From JAOUEA01 sp963810915 (lineage in GTDB: Bacteria > Actinomycetota > UBA4738 > HRBIN12), in NCBI GenBank assembly GCA_963810915.1, contig CAWEPH010000004.1:259977-323976 (forward strand): a stretch of 64,000 nt of DNA. Direction: 5' to 3'. Under the pieces are notes generated by a model. The model was not told the origin of the DNA. It did no database searches and worked only from the letters and a program-made list of their open reading frames with translations. Shown piece by piece: positions 9,000-16,190 of this stretch (position 1 is the stretch's first letter; each line of letters opens with the position of its first letter). The position numbers and the translations under genes are program-made.

Positions 9000-9926
9000 A
9001 TGACGTACGCCGATCAACTCGATCGTCGAGAGTTCCTGAAGAAGGCCGCCGTCGCCGGTACCGCGACCGCCGGCCTCGGTTGGCTCACCTACGCCGACCT
9101 GCAGCACGAGGCGGTCGCGAAGGGCCGTCACTGCAAGTGGGGCGCCCTCTCTCTGAAGGGGTCGAGCCAGGAGAGCGCCATGCGGGCTCTGGAGCACCAG
9201 GTCGGCAGGAAGTTCGACACCACGCACTACCGCATGCCGTGGGACTCCGATCTCGTGAACAAGTTCACGCGGTGGAGCGCGCACACGGGCCATACGCCGA
9301 TCCTGTCCTGGTTCGCTCGGACGAAAGGCGGGCCCGTCAGCTGGCGAGGGATCGCGCAGGGCCAGCACGACGCCTGGATCACGAAGCAGGCGCGCAGCCT
9401 CAGGGCCTCGGGCTGGAACGGCTACTTCTGCTTCCACAAGGAGCCCGAGGACGAGGGCAACTCCACCGATTGGAAGGCCGCGTACAACCGCGTCCACAAG
9501 ATCTTCCACAACGTCGGCGTGAGGAAGTTCCGTTGGGTCGTGGCGTTGATGGCGTCGACCTATCAGGCGGGCGAAGCCGGGCAGTGGCTCCCTCGCAACT
9601 ACGACCTGCTGGGGGTGGATGGCTACAACCGCTACCACTGTCGCAACACCCCGTGGCGGCCGTTCAACGAGATCTTCTCCCCGGCGCGCGCGTTCGCCCG
9701 GTCCCACAAGCGCTCCCTCTACGTCGTGGAAGCGGGGTGCGTCGAAGGGGAGCCCGGCCGCAAGGCGGACTGGTTCAGGGGAGCCAGGGCCACGATCAAG
9801 ACGTGGCCGGAGATCGTGGGCTTCTCCTACAACAACGAGGACACCGACTGCACCTACTACGTGGATTCCTCGTCGTCCGCGCTGTCGTCGTTCCGCGCGA
9901 TGGGGCGCGACGCCTACTTCCGGTGA
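9000..9926 (+). CDS. exported GH26-like glycoside hydrolase
   Basis: 308 residues with a Tat-like leader (RREFLKKAAVAGTATAGLG). The mature part looks like a TIM barrel of the GH26 beta-mannanase/glucanase type. FHKEPEDEGN, near the middle, fits the His-x-Glu acid/base motif; YVVEAGCVEGEPG near the end supplies the candidate nucleophile; substrate-site aromatics occur in SWFARTKGG and YNRYHCRNTPW. GGAGG upstream supports the start. It would act outside the cell on a polysaccharide. The family assignment rests on motif pattern only; other clan-A families are possible. Confidence 0.65.
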   Translation: MTYADQLDRREFLKKAAVAGTATAGLGWLTYADLQHEAVAKGRHCKWGALSLKGSSQESAMRALEHQVGRKFDTTHYRMPWDSDLVNKFTRWSAHTGHTPILSWFARTKGGPVSWRGIAQGQHDAWITKQARSLRASGWNGYFCFHKEPEDEGNSTDWKAAYNRVHKIFHNVGVRKFRWVVALMASTYQAGEAGQWLPRNYDLLGVDGYNRYHCRNTPWRPFNEIFSPARAFARSHKRSLYVVEAGCVEGEPGRKADWFRGARATIKTWPEIVGFSYNNEDTDCTYYVDSSSSALSSFRAMGRDAYFR

Positions 9927-9939
9927 GCGTCCGGGCCGT

Positions 9940-9964
9940 GGTGGGGGCGTGCGTCGCCCCCACC
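9940..9964 (+). terminator. terminator-like hairpin without U tract
   Basis: Ten-base stem GGTGGGGGCG / CGCCCCCACC with a TGCGT loop, 14 bases after the glycosidase stop. No T run follows, as is common for actinobacterial terminators. Confidence 0.6.
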
Positions 9965-10072
9965 CGCCCGCGTTGACGCCGGCACCCGCCTCCCCTAGGC
10001 TCCGGCGGCATCGAGCCAGGACGCATCCTCGGGAACCAACGTTGACCCCTCGAGCCACGCACCCCCCAGGCG

Positions 10073-10738
10073 ATGAGGCCTGAGATCCTCGCCCCGCTGT
10101 TCTTCCTCGCCGCCGGGCTGCTCGTGGTCGCCGGCTCGGGCAAGCTCGTGCGCCCGGAGTCGACCGCGCAGGCCCTCTACGGCGCGGGGTTGCCCGGATC
10201 GGCCTGGACGGCCCGCGGCCTCGCCGCCGCGGAGGTGCTGGTGGGTTTCGCGGCGCTCGCCCGGCCGTCATGGCTCACGGCCCTCGGTGTCGCTAGCGCC
10301 TACCTCGCGTTCGCCGGGTTCGTCGCCTACCTGAAGGTGGCCCGCCCGGCATCGACCTCGTGCGGATGCGCGGGCGGGCACGATGTGCCGCCGAGCTGGG
10401 TCCACGTGTTCCTGAACCTGCTCGCTGTCACCGTCGCCGTGGCGGCTGCGGTCGTGGGGCTACCGAACGCCTGGGCGTTCGCGTCGTCCCTCGGTTGGGC
10501 GGCCGCCCCGGTCATCGTGGGCCTCGCCGTCGCCGGATGGCTCCTCGCCGTGGTCGTGGCGGAGGTGCCCGCGGCGCTGTCGGTTTGGACGGCGCCCTCG
10601 CATCACGAGCGGGAGGTCTTCGACCCGGACCGCCACCGACGTGCCGACGTCGCGCTCTCCACGGCCGGTGTCGGACCCGGCCACGCGAGCCTGTGGCCGC
10701 AGACGGACGTCCCGCACCCGGGGGACCTGCCGGCATGA
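10073..10738 (+). CDS. MauE/DoxX-like redox membrane protein
   Basis: 221 residues, with helices at about 5-25, 45-65, 70-90, 103-125 and 133-160, then a soluble tail. The loop TSCGCAGG carries a CxC pair facing the redox side. This is the MauE family, required with MauD for correct disulfide formation in the methylamine dehydrogenase light chain. The ORF begins an overlapping operon: its TGA overlaps the ATG of the cysteine-rich protein, which is its probable client. The C-terminal ~60-residue soluble extension (after AALSVW) is longer than I expect for MauE. Confidence 0.75.
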   Translation: MRPEILAPLFFLAAGLLVVAGSGKLVRPESTAQALYGAGLPGSAWTARGLAAAEVLVGFAALARPSWLTALGVASAYLAFAGFVAYLKVARPASTSCGCAGGHDVPPSWVHVFLNLLAVTVAVAAAVVGLPNAWAFASSLGWAAAPVIVGLAVAGWLLAVVVAEVPAALSVWTAPSHHEREVFDPDRHRRADVALSTAGVGPGHASLWPQTDVPHPGDLPA

Positions 10739-11322
10739 GCGTTACCGAACGGGCGATGCGCGTGGCGACGAGGATCGTGGGGCGCCGCGATGCCGACGAT
10801 GGTTCGCGTCGCGCCGCCATCTCGGCCGCCGCCTTGGCCGTGGCGCCCGTGCGCTACGCGACACGACCGGTCGAGGCCGAGTCGCTCCTGCGCGCCTCCT
10901 GTAGCAGCTGTCCACCCGGTTCGCGCTGCTGCGGCGGCTACACCGCGTTCTGCTGCACGCTGCCCGGCGGCTCCAACTTCGGCTGTCCGGAGAACACGTT
11001 CGTGGGCGGCTGGTGGCAGTGCAGCTACGGGGGGAGCGGCCTCTGCGGCACCACGAACGTCCGCTACTACCTCGACTGCAGCATCGACCCGGGGAAGGCG
11101 TGTCCCGGCGGGTGCCACTGCGGCGGTGACGACTGCTCCAACTTCAAGACGTGCTGCGTGGTCTTCCGCTACGGGCAGTGCAACACGCAGATCGCGGCGG
11201 TCACGCCGATCCAATGTCGGCTGGTCACGTGCGTGTTGCCCTGCCAGATCGAGTGCCTGAACTGCCACTGTTCCTCGGCCGTCGACCAGTACACCTGCAC
11301 CCACGAGGCGGGATGCCTGTGA
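10735..11322 (+). CDS. Tat-exported cysteine-rich protein, MauA-like
   Basis: 195 residues with about 25 cysteines, nearly all in the mature part. The N-terminus carries GSRRAAISAAALAVAP, a plausible twin-arginine leader, so folding and disulfide formation may be coupled to export. The stretch CPENTFVGGWWQCSYGG followed by VRYYLDC can be laid against the tryptophan-bearing region of methylamine dehydrogenase light chain (CPPGT..SWVASCYN..AYRDCC), and the C-terminal YTCTH against YHCTI. The family link is my inference from Cys spacing and context. The second TTQ tryptophan appears to be Thr (RLVTCV). Start and stop are both overlapped by neighbours, implying tight co-translation with the MauE-like and thioredoxin-like genes. 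Confidence 0.6.
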   Translation: MSVTERAMRVATRIVGRRDADDGSRRAAISAAALAVAPVRYATRPVEAESLLRASCSSCPPGSRCCGGYTAFCCTLPGGSNFGCPENTFVGGWWQCSYGGSGLCGTTNVRYYLDCSIDPGKACPGGCHCGGDDCSNFKTCCVVFRYGQCNTQIAAVTPIQCRLVTCVLPCQIECLNCHCSSAVDQYTCTHEAGCL

Positions 11323-11999
11323 ACGGGCTCACCGTGCTCGTGACGGTCGAGACGGTGCTGCTCGTCCTGCTGAGCGTGGTCGTGGTCGGGCTCCTGCGGA
11401 GCCACGCCGAGATCCTTCGTCGCCTGCCCGAGGAGGAGGCGCCGGCGGCCCGCTCCGGACCCCGCTCCGTCGCGCTCGAGGATCGACGCGCCGACGCGCG
11501 GCCGTCCGCGGATGCACCGCGCGTCCCCTCGCACCTTCCGGGGCCTCGAGCGAGGGTTACGCCCGCCTACGACCTGACCGGGCGAAGCCTCGACGGCGCC
11601 GCGCTCGTGCTCCCCGTGGCCACGGCCGGCACGCCGACGCTCGTCGCGTTCCTGTCCAGCGGGTGCCTCACGTGCCGGACGTTCTGGCAAGGCCTGCGCG
11701 ACGGCGCCCACCTGCCGATGCCGGACGACGCCCGGGTCGTCGCCGTCACGAAGGACCGGGAGATGGAGAGCCCGTCCCGCCTGCTCGATCTCGCACCTCC
11801 GGACGTGCCCGTCGTGATGTCGTCCGACGCGTGGGGGAGCTACGGCGTCAGCGTGTCCCCCTACTTCGTGATGGTGGGCGCCGACGGCGAGGTCCGAGGC
11901 GAGGGGGCCGCCAGCTCGTGGGAGCAGGTGCGATCCCTCCTCGCCGATGCCGTCGCCGACGAGGCGCTCGCGCGCGCGGAGCAGGAAGGCGCGCGATGA
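11313..11999 (+). CDS. MauD-like membrane-anchored thioredoxin-fold protein
   Basis: About 228 residues: an N-terminal membrane anchor (LTVLVTVETVLLVLLSVVVV), a linker, then a thioredoxin/TlpA-type fold with the redox motif SSGCLTCRTFW and a cis-Pro-like segment (YGVSVSPYFVMVGADG). The layout equals MauD, the partner of MauE in disulfide formation of the MauA light chain. The start ATG lies inside the end of the cysteine-rich gene; a GTG two codons later is equally possible. It likely acts outside the membrane, oxidising or isomerising cysteines of the upstream product. Confidence 0.75.
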   Translation: MPVNGLTVLVTVETVLLVLLSVVVVGLLRSHAEILRRLPEEEAPAARSGPRSVALEDRRADARPSADAPRVPSHLPGPRARVTPAYDLTGRSLDGAALVLPVATAGTPTLVAFLSSGCLTCRTFWQGLRDGAHLPMPDDARVVAVTKDREMESPSRLLDLAPPDVPVVMSSDAWGSYGVSVSPYFVMVGADGEVRGEGAASSWEQVRSLLADAVADEALARAEQEGAR

Positions 12000-12079
12000 G
12001 CACGTCGCAGGGCGTCTTCCTGGGACTCGCGCTGGGTCTCGCAGTGGCAGCAGCCGTCCGATCGACCTGGTCGCCCTGA
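11996..12079 (+). CDS. 27-residue membrane mini-protein
   Basis: A short frame whose ATG overlaps the stop of the thioredoxin-like gene (ATGA), as with the other genes of this operon. The product reads MSTSQG then a hydrophobic helix (VFLGLALGLAVAAAV) and RSTWSP. It fills what would otherwise be an 89-base gap in a chain of overlapping genes. The coupling and a single clean helix favour a real small membrane protein, but length alone gives no proof. Confidence 0.4.
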   Translation: MSTSQGVFLGLALGLAVAAAVRSTWSP

Positions 12080-12088
12080 GGGACGTCG

Positions 12089-12682
12089 ATGCTGGGAAGC
12101 ATCACCCCGCTCGGGCAGCGGGCACGCGGATCCCGGTTCTGGCCGACGGCCACGGCCTACATGGTGGCGTCCGCGTTCGCCGGAGCGGCGGTCGGCGTCG
12201 CGCTCGGGTCTCTCGGCGCGCCGCTGTTCGGATCGCTCTCGTGGACGGCGCGCGTCGCGATCCTGGGCTCCGGAGCGCTCGTGGGGGTCGCGTTCGATCT
12301 CGGCATCGCGGGGCTGCGACTGCCGACCGTCCACCGCCAGGTGAACGAGGAGTGGATGCAGCGCTACCGAGGGCCCGTGTTCGGTGCGGGGTTCGGGTTC
12401 CAGCTGGGCGCCGGTGTGGTGACGATCGTCACCACCTCGGCGATCTACGCCACGCTCCTGGCCGAGACCCTCGCGGGGAGCGTGGTCCCGGCCGCCGTCA
12501 TCGGGCTCGTGTTCGGCACGGCGCGCGCACTCCCGATCCTCGTCGTCTCGCGGGTGCGCGAGCCCCGCCAGCTCGGACGCGTGCAGGGTGCGTTGCAGCG
12601 CTGGGGCCGTCCGGTGCGCAACGGCGTCCTGTGGGCGCAGTCGGGCCTCGCCGTGGCGGCGGCGGTGGTGGTGCTGCGATGA
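12089..12682 (+). CDS. polytopic membrane protein, possibly MauF/CcdA-like
   Basis: 197 residues with about five hydrophobic helices: 20-45, 50-75, about 95-120, 122-145 and 175-195. The segment RGPVFGAGFGFQLGAGVVTI and the loop FGTARALPILVV resemble membrane proteins found in mau clusters (MauF) and distantly CcdA. No conserved cysteine pair is visible, so it need not carry electrons itself. Its stop overlaps the following ATG. The name is inferred from topology and context. Confidence 0.5.
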   Translation: MLGSITPLGQRARGSRFWPTATAYMVASAFAGAAVGVALGSLGAPLFGSLSWTARVAILGSGALVGVAFDLGIAGLRLPTVHRQVNEEWMQRYRGPVFGAGFGFQLGAGVVTIVTTSAIYATLLAETLAGSVVPAAVIGLVFGTARALPILVVSRVREPRQLGRVQGALQRWGRPVRNGVLWAQSGLAVAAAVVVLR

Positions 12683-13137
12683 CGATCCTGGCCGACCAGG
12701 GCCTCTCCGTGGACGTGCCACCGGGCTGGGAGGGACGGATCTTCACCCCGGAGCTGCCGCCGCCGGCCCAGAACCACCCGGTGCTCCATCTCGCCGACGT
12801 GCGCCTCCCGCTGGAACGCAGCTCCTACGTCGAATCCACGACGACCCTGCACCGCGCCCGCGGCGGCCTCGTGTGCTCCCTCGTCAGCTTCGGCCCGGAT
12901 CTCGCGGACGTCGGGCTCTACGCCCCGCAGGGCGTGCCCCGGATCCATCTTCATGACCTCGACCCGCGCGCGTTGCAGGTTCCCGCGCACGACCAGGCGG
13001 GCGTCCAACGGTTCTTCTCGGTCGCCGGCGTCGCGTTCAGCCTGTACGCGGTGGCCTCGGTCGATCTCCACACCGCGGCGCGCCTGCGTGCCATGAACCG
13101 TGCACTCGCGTCGTTGCAGGTGGAGGGCGCCTCGTGA
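12679..13137 (+). CDS. conserved-context protein of unknown function
   Basis: 152 residues, soluble, mixed alpha/beta, no signal peptide. It starts SVDVPPGWEGRIFTPELPPP, a phrase seen in small bacterial proteins of the PsbP/DUF1795-like kind that describe a beta-sheet with a hydrophobic pocket, but I cannot place it firmly. One cysteine (GLVCSLVSFGPD). ATGA overlap upstream and GTGA overlap downstream place it firmly in the redox operon. Confidence 0.5.
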   Translation: MTILADQGLSVDVPPGWEGRIFTPELPPPAQNHPVLHLADVRLPLERSSYVESTTTLHRARGGLVCSLVSFGPDLADVGLYAPQGVPRIHLHDLDPRALQVPAHDQAGVQRFFSVAGVAFSLYAVASVDLHTAARLRAMNRALASLQVEGAS

Positions 13138-13715
13138 CCTGGCTCCCGTGGGTCCTCGTCCTCGCGCTCGCCGTCGCCGTCGGCTTGCTGCTGCTCGCGC
13201 TCCGCGGCGCGGACCAGACGATCGCCGAGCTCCGTGCAGACGCCGGCGTCGATGACGTCGCCCATCTCTCATCGGGGATCCCGGCGGGGAGCCGGGCGCC
13301 GTGGTTCGATGCGGGGGCGGCCGAGGGCGGGCGGTTCGACGCGAAGGAGCTGGCGGGGCTCCGGCACCTGATCCTGTTCGCCGATCCCGGGTGCCTGTCG
13401 TGTGCCGAGCTCGTGCCCCAGGTGCTGGCCGCCGCGGCGCAGCGCGTCCTGCCCAACGTCGTGGTGGTGAGCCAGGGCCCCCCGGGAGCGCAACCGGAGG
13501 CCTGGATCGGGGCCGAGCGCTCGCGACTGGTGATCGAGGAGGGGACCACCGTGTCCGATGCCTTCGCCGTCGACGTGACGCCGACGGCGTTCGTCATCGA
13601 CGAGGGTGGGTGGGTCGTGGCCGGCGGCCCGGTCCGCTCGGCCGGGGAGGTCATCGACCTCGCGTCCGATGCCGAAGGCGTGCGGATCGTCGGGGAGGCC
13701 GTCGGCGATGGATGA
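13134..13715 (+). CDS. second membrane-anchored thioredoxin-fold protein
   Basis: 193 residues: an anchor helix (WVLVLALAVAVGLLLLAL), a linker and a thioredoxin fold with FADPGCLSCAELVPQ as redox centre and DVTPTAFVIDEGG as the cis-Pro strand. Paralogue of the gene at 11313, giving two MauD-like enzymes in one operon; one could serve each cysteine-rich product. The GTG start overlaps the previous stop. The 3' end overlaps the start of the second Tat cysteine-rich gene. Confidence 0.75.
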   Translation: MTWLPWVLVLALAVAVGLLLLALRGADQTIAELRADAGVDDVAHLSSGIPAGSRAPWFDAGAAEGGRFDAKELAGLRHLILFADPGCLSCAELVPQVLAAAAQRVLPNVVVVSQGPPGAQPEAWIGAERSRLVIEEGTTVSDAFAVDVTPTAFVIDEGGWVVAGGPVRSAGEVIDLASDAEGVRIVGEAVGDG

Positions 13716-13992
13716 GCGCGACGGACCCCAGCATGTGCTCACCCGCCGATCGTTCGTGACGAGAGCCTCCCTCGCCGCGTTCGGCGCCTACGCCGTCATC
13801 GCGGGGTCGGATGCCTCCCGGGCGGTCGCGCGCCCGGTTCCGGACCCTTGCAAGGTGGGGTGCGAACCCATCAGCCGCACGGGGTGTGCGTGCGGCGGGA
13901 ACCTCTATCGATGTGAAGGATGCGGTCGCTCGTATCACGCCTGCATCGAGGGTCGCGCCTATCGCGGCTTCTGTCTGCGGCGGAAGTGCTGA
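13708..13992 (+). CDS. second Tat-exported small cysteine-rich protein
   Basis: 94 residues with a clear twin-arginine leader (TRRSFVTRASLAAFGAYAV). The ~50-residue mature part carries nine cysteines: CKVGC, GCACGG, CEGCGRS, HACIEG and CLRRKC. The spacing suggests a knotted or metal-binding mini-domain. It starts inside the thioredoxin-like gene, so is almost certainly co-translated and probably its substrate. No known family recognised. It closes the operon; the next gene is convergent seven bases away. Confidence 0.6.
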   Translation: MDERDGPQHVLTRRSFVTRASLAAFGAYAVIAGSDASRAVARPVPDPCKVGCEPISRTGCACGGNLYRCEGCGRSYHACIEGRAYRGFCLRRKC

Positions 13993-13998
13993 TCTACC

Positions 13999-15294
13999 TC
14001 AGCCCTGGCCTGAGCGCGAGCGCAGACCGTAGTCGAGGAAGGACGGGTCGCGGGCGTTCCAGATCACGACCCGCGTCGTCGCGTCCGTCATGGCGAGCGA
14101 CGGCGACTCGTTCACCGGGGGCCCGGCGTTCGCCGGGTTCAGCCGGACGGGAGAGGTCCACGACCCGCCGTGATCGGAGGAGATCGTGGCGAACACGTCG
14201 ATCCGCGCGCCGCGTCGGGTGGAAGCGCAAGGATCGGTGAGGGCGCTCACCCGACACGCTCCGAAGACGAGGGTGAGGTCCCCGTTGCCGGAGGGCTGCA
14301 CCGCGGGGCCGTAGGCGCCCGCGTAGCTCACCCCGCCGAGGCTCGTCGGCCACGGGCCGCTCAGCACCTCGCGTTCGCCCCCGAACGACGACCCGTCGAA
14401 CGTGCGCACGGCGAGCCCCGCGTCGGTCGAGTAGGCCACCACGACGTCGTTGGAGATGCCGTCGGTGGCGCCACGGGCATTCGCGTAGTGGAAGCCGTCG
14501 TTGGGGCTGGGCGTGGTGAGGGTGTCGGGGCTGATGCCCGCGAGGTCCCCGCCTCCCGTGCTCGATCCCTTCGCCACCTGGGTGCCGGCGTCGTCCGCGA
14601 ACCACGTCACCACCACGTTCGTGCCGCTCGCGCCGACGACCGGATAGCCCGCGAACCCCTCCGCTCCGGTCGGGCGCGCGGTGGTCGTGCCGATCGTGGC
14701 GATGCTCCAGTGGGCCCCCGCGTCCGTGCTCGAGGCGAAGCGGATCGCACCCGTGTCCGCCGCGGTCCAGACGGCATACGCGGTCGATCCGGTCATCGCG
14801 ATGGTCGGGTAGTCGACGCGGGACCGCTTCGGCGAGAGGCGGATCGGCGCGGACCATCGGCGGCCCGCATCGATGCTGCGGCGCACGTAGAAGACCCTCG
14901 GCGCCCGCGGACGGTACCGCCGATACGACGTCTGCGTGACCCACCCGGCCAGGACGCGCGCGCCGGAGGCGGCGACGGTGGCCCGCTCGGCCTGGGCGCG
15001 ACGTTGCGAGATGCGCACGGGCTTGGCCCATCCGCCCGCGTGATGGCGCTGGGCGAAGACGCCCATGTACGGACCCTTGTCTCGCGCGCAGCGTCCTTTG
15101 GGGGGAGGGCAATCGCTCGACCAGACCATCACGAGGCCTCTCGACGTGCCGACCAGGGCGTTGCCGGGGTTCCATATCGAGGGAGGCCCCACCGTGCGCG
15201 TCGACCCCCAGGTGACGGCCGCCCGTGCGGGCGCCGCGGCCGACATGAGGAGCGCGAGGGCGACGGGCACGACGAGGCGCAGGCGGGCGATCAT
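13999..15294 (-). CDS. exported BNR/sialidase-like beta-propeller protein
   Basis: 431 residues with a Sec signal (VVPVALALLMSAAAPARA). The body is a neuraminidase-like propeller: Asp-box-like motifs SIDAGRRWSAPIRL, SSTDAGAHWS and SSDHGGSWTSPVRL recur, joined by strands such as YPTIAMTGSTAYAVW and YPVVGASGTNVVVTW. No arginine triad or catalytic Asp/Tyr of true sialidases is obvious, so it is likelier a binding or structural protein. It probably acts outside the cell. Confidence 0.7.
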   Translation of the reverse strand: MIARLRLVVPVALALLMSAAAPARAAVTWGSTRTVGPPSIWNPGNALVGTSRGLVMVWSSDCPPPKGRCARDKGPYMGVFAQRHHAGGWAKPVRISQRRAQAERATVAASGARVLAGWVTQTSYRRYRPRAPRVFYVRRSIDAGRRWSAPIRLSPKRSRVDYPTIAMTGSTAYAVWTAADTGAIRFASSTDAGAHWSIATIGTTTARPTGAEGFAGYPVVGASGTNVVVTWFADDAGTQVAKGSSTGGGDLAGISPDTLTTPSPNDGFHYANARGATDGISNDVVVAYSTDAGLAVRTFDGSSFGGEREVLSGPWPTSLGGVSYAGAYGPAVQPSGNGDLTLVFGACRVSALTDPCASTRRGARIDVFATISSDHGGSWTSPVRLNPANAGPPVNESPSLAMTDATTRVVIWNARDPSFLDYGLRSRSGQG

Positions 15295-15476
15295 GGACCC
15301 AGATAGTAGCGGGACCCCACGGCGCGGCCTCGCCCGAGGCGCCGGTGCCCGCCGTCACACAACCACCACGGGCCGCTGGTCGTTCCGTCGCGTGCGGTTA
15401 TCCCGCGCTTATCTAGCGTGGACGAACAATGGGGTGAGCAGATCCCGACGGGATCGCTCGACGGAAGGGACGAGAC

Positions 15477-15662
15477 ATGAAGCGCACCTCAGCGATGATC
15501 ATCTCGGCAGGCCTGGTCTTCGCGCTGGTCGCGGGGACCATCACGAGGGTCGTCACGCTGCGCCAGACCGCGGCGACGGCGGCCCCGGTGCGGATCGTGG
15601 TCCAGACGGCCGCGCCGCAGGTCGCGCCCGTCACCGCCTCGACGTTCACGGAGAGGGACTGA
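15477..15662 (+). CDS. small membrane-anchored protein A2, copy of A1
   Basis: 61 residues. The N-terminus MKRTSAMIISAGLVFALVAG mirrors A1 (MNKRSAMVVAGG). A short tail rich in Ala/Thr/Val follows without the His/Gly region of A1. GGAAGGGA precedes the ATG. It lies five bases before a B-type gene, so the pair order is conserved. Confidence 0.6.
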   Translation: MKRTSAMIISAGLVFALVAGTITRVVTLRQTAATAAPVRIVVQTAAPQVAPVTASTFTERD

Positions 15663-15667
15663 TCGCG

Positions 15668-15970
15668 ATGGAAGCCAAGAAGAAGCGGTTCAGCAAACCG
15701 GCCCTGCGCGCGCTGGCATGGGCGTCGGGCGCCGTCGCGTTCGGCCTGCCGTGGGCCGTTTTCCAGCTTGCTCCCTCCGCGACCACGGGCGCTCAGGCCC
15801 CCCCGGCCCAACAGGTGGTGGTCGTCCCCGCCGGCAGCCGGGTCGTCCTCGTCAAGGCCCCGAACGGCACCACCGGCGTCAAGGTGCTGAAGACGAAGGG
15901 CGGCTCGATCGCTGCGCCCACCACCGCGGCTCCGGTGACCACGACGGGCGGCTCTGCACCCCCTCCCTAA
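15668..15970 (+). CDS. small membrane-anchored protein B2, copy of B1
   Basis: 100 residues. The anchor FSKPALRALAWASGAVAFG matches B1 (WSRNGIRALAWLSGGATVV). The exposed part has QQVVVVPAGSRVVLVKAP, a beta-strand-like segment, then a Thr/Ala/Pro tail. Function unknown. With A2 it forms the second copy of the two-gene unit on the other side of the redox operon. Confidence 0.6.
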   Translation: MEAKKKRFSKPALRALAWASGAVAFGLPWAVFQLAPSATTGAQAPPAQQVVVVPAGSRVVLVKAPNGTTGVKVLKTKGGSIAAPTTAAPVTTTGGSAPPP

Positions 15971-15996
15971 CGCCGGCCTCATCCGGGATACCCCGA

Positions 15997-16028
15997 GCCG
16001 AGGGCCCGGCGCGTCCGGGCCCTTCGGC
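15997..16028 (+). terminator. terminator-like hairpin after A2/B2
   Basis: AGGGCCCGG / CCGGGCCCT with a CGCGT loop, extended outward by GCCG/CGGC with one bulged base. It lies 26 bases after the B2 stop. No T tract. Confidence 0.55.
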
Positions 16029-16190
16029 CTCATCCGAGGGCGGGGCGCGAGCGCGACGCTGGGAGTGAGGTTCCAGCGCTCCCGGGCCGGAACGCCCCGG
16101 CCGACGAGGAGACGGGAGGCTCCATGCGGGGGGGCGCCGCTTCCTGAACGGACACGCAGGTGCTACCTGCTGATCTGAAGGGAGCACATC

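Noticed and set aside
10735..13992. Reading the cysteine-rich proteins as lanthipeptide or other RiPP precursors
   Set aside because: Twin-arginine leaders, the large size of the first, and absence of any modification enzyme fit an exported folded protein with disulfides, not a peptide precursor.
10073..13992. Calling the operon a methylamine dehydrogenase cluster
   Set aside because: No heavy chain, MauG or electron acceptor is present and the second TTQ tryptophan is not found.
13999..15294. Active sialidase
   Set aside because: Only Asp-box motifs are visible; the arginine triad and catalytic Asp/Tyr pattern are not apparent, so only a BNR-propeller name is supported.
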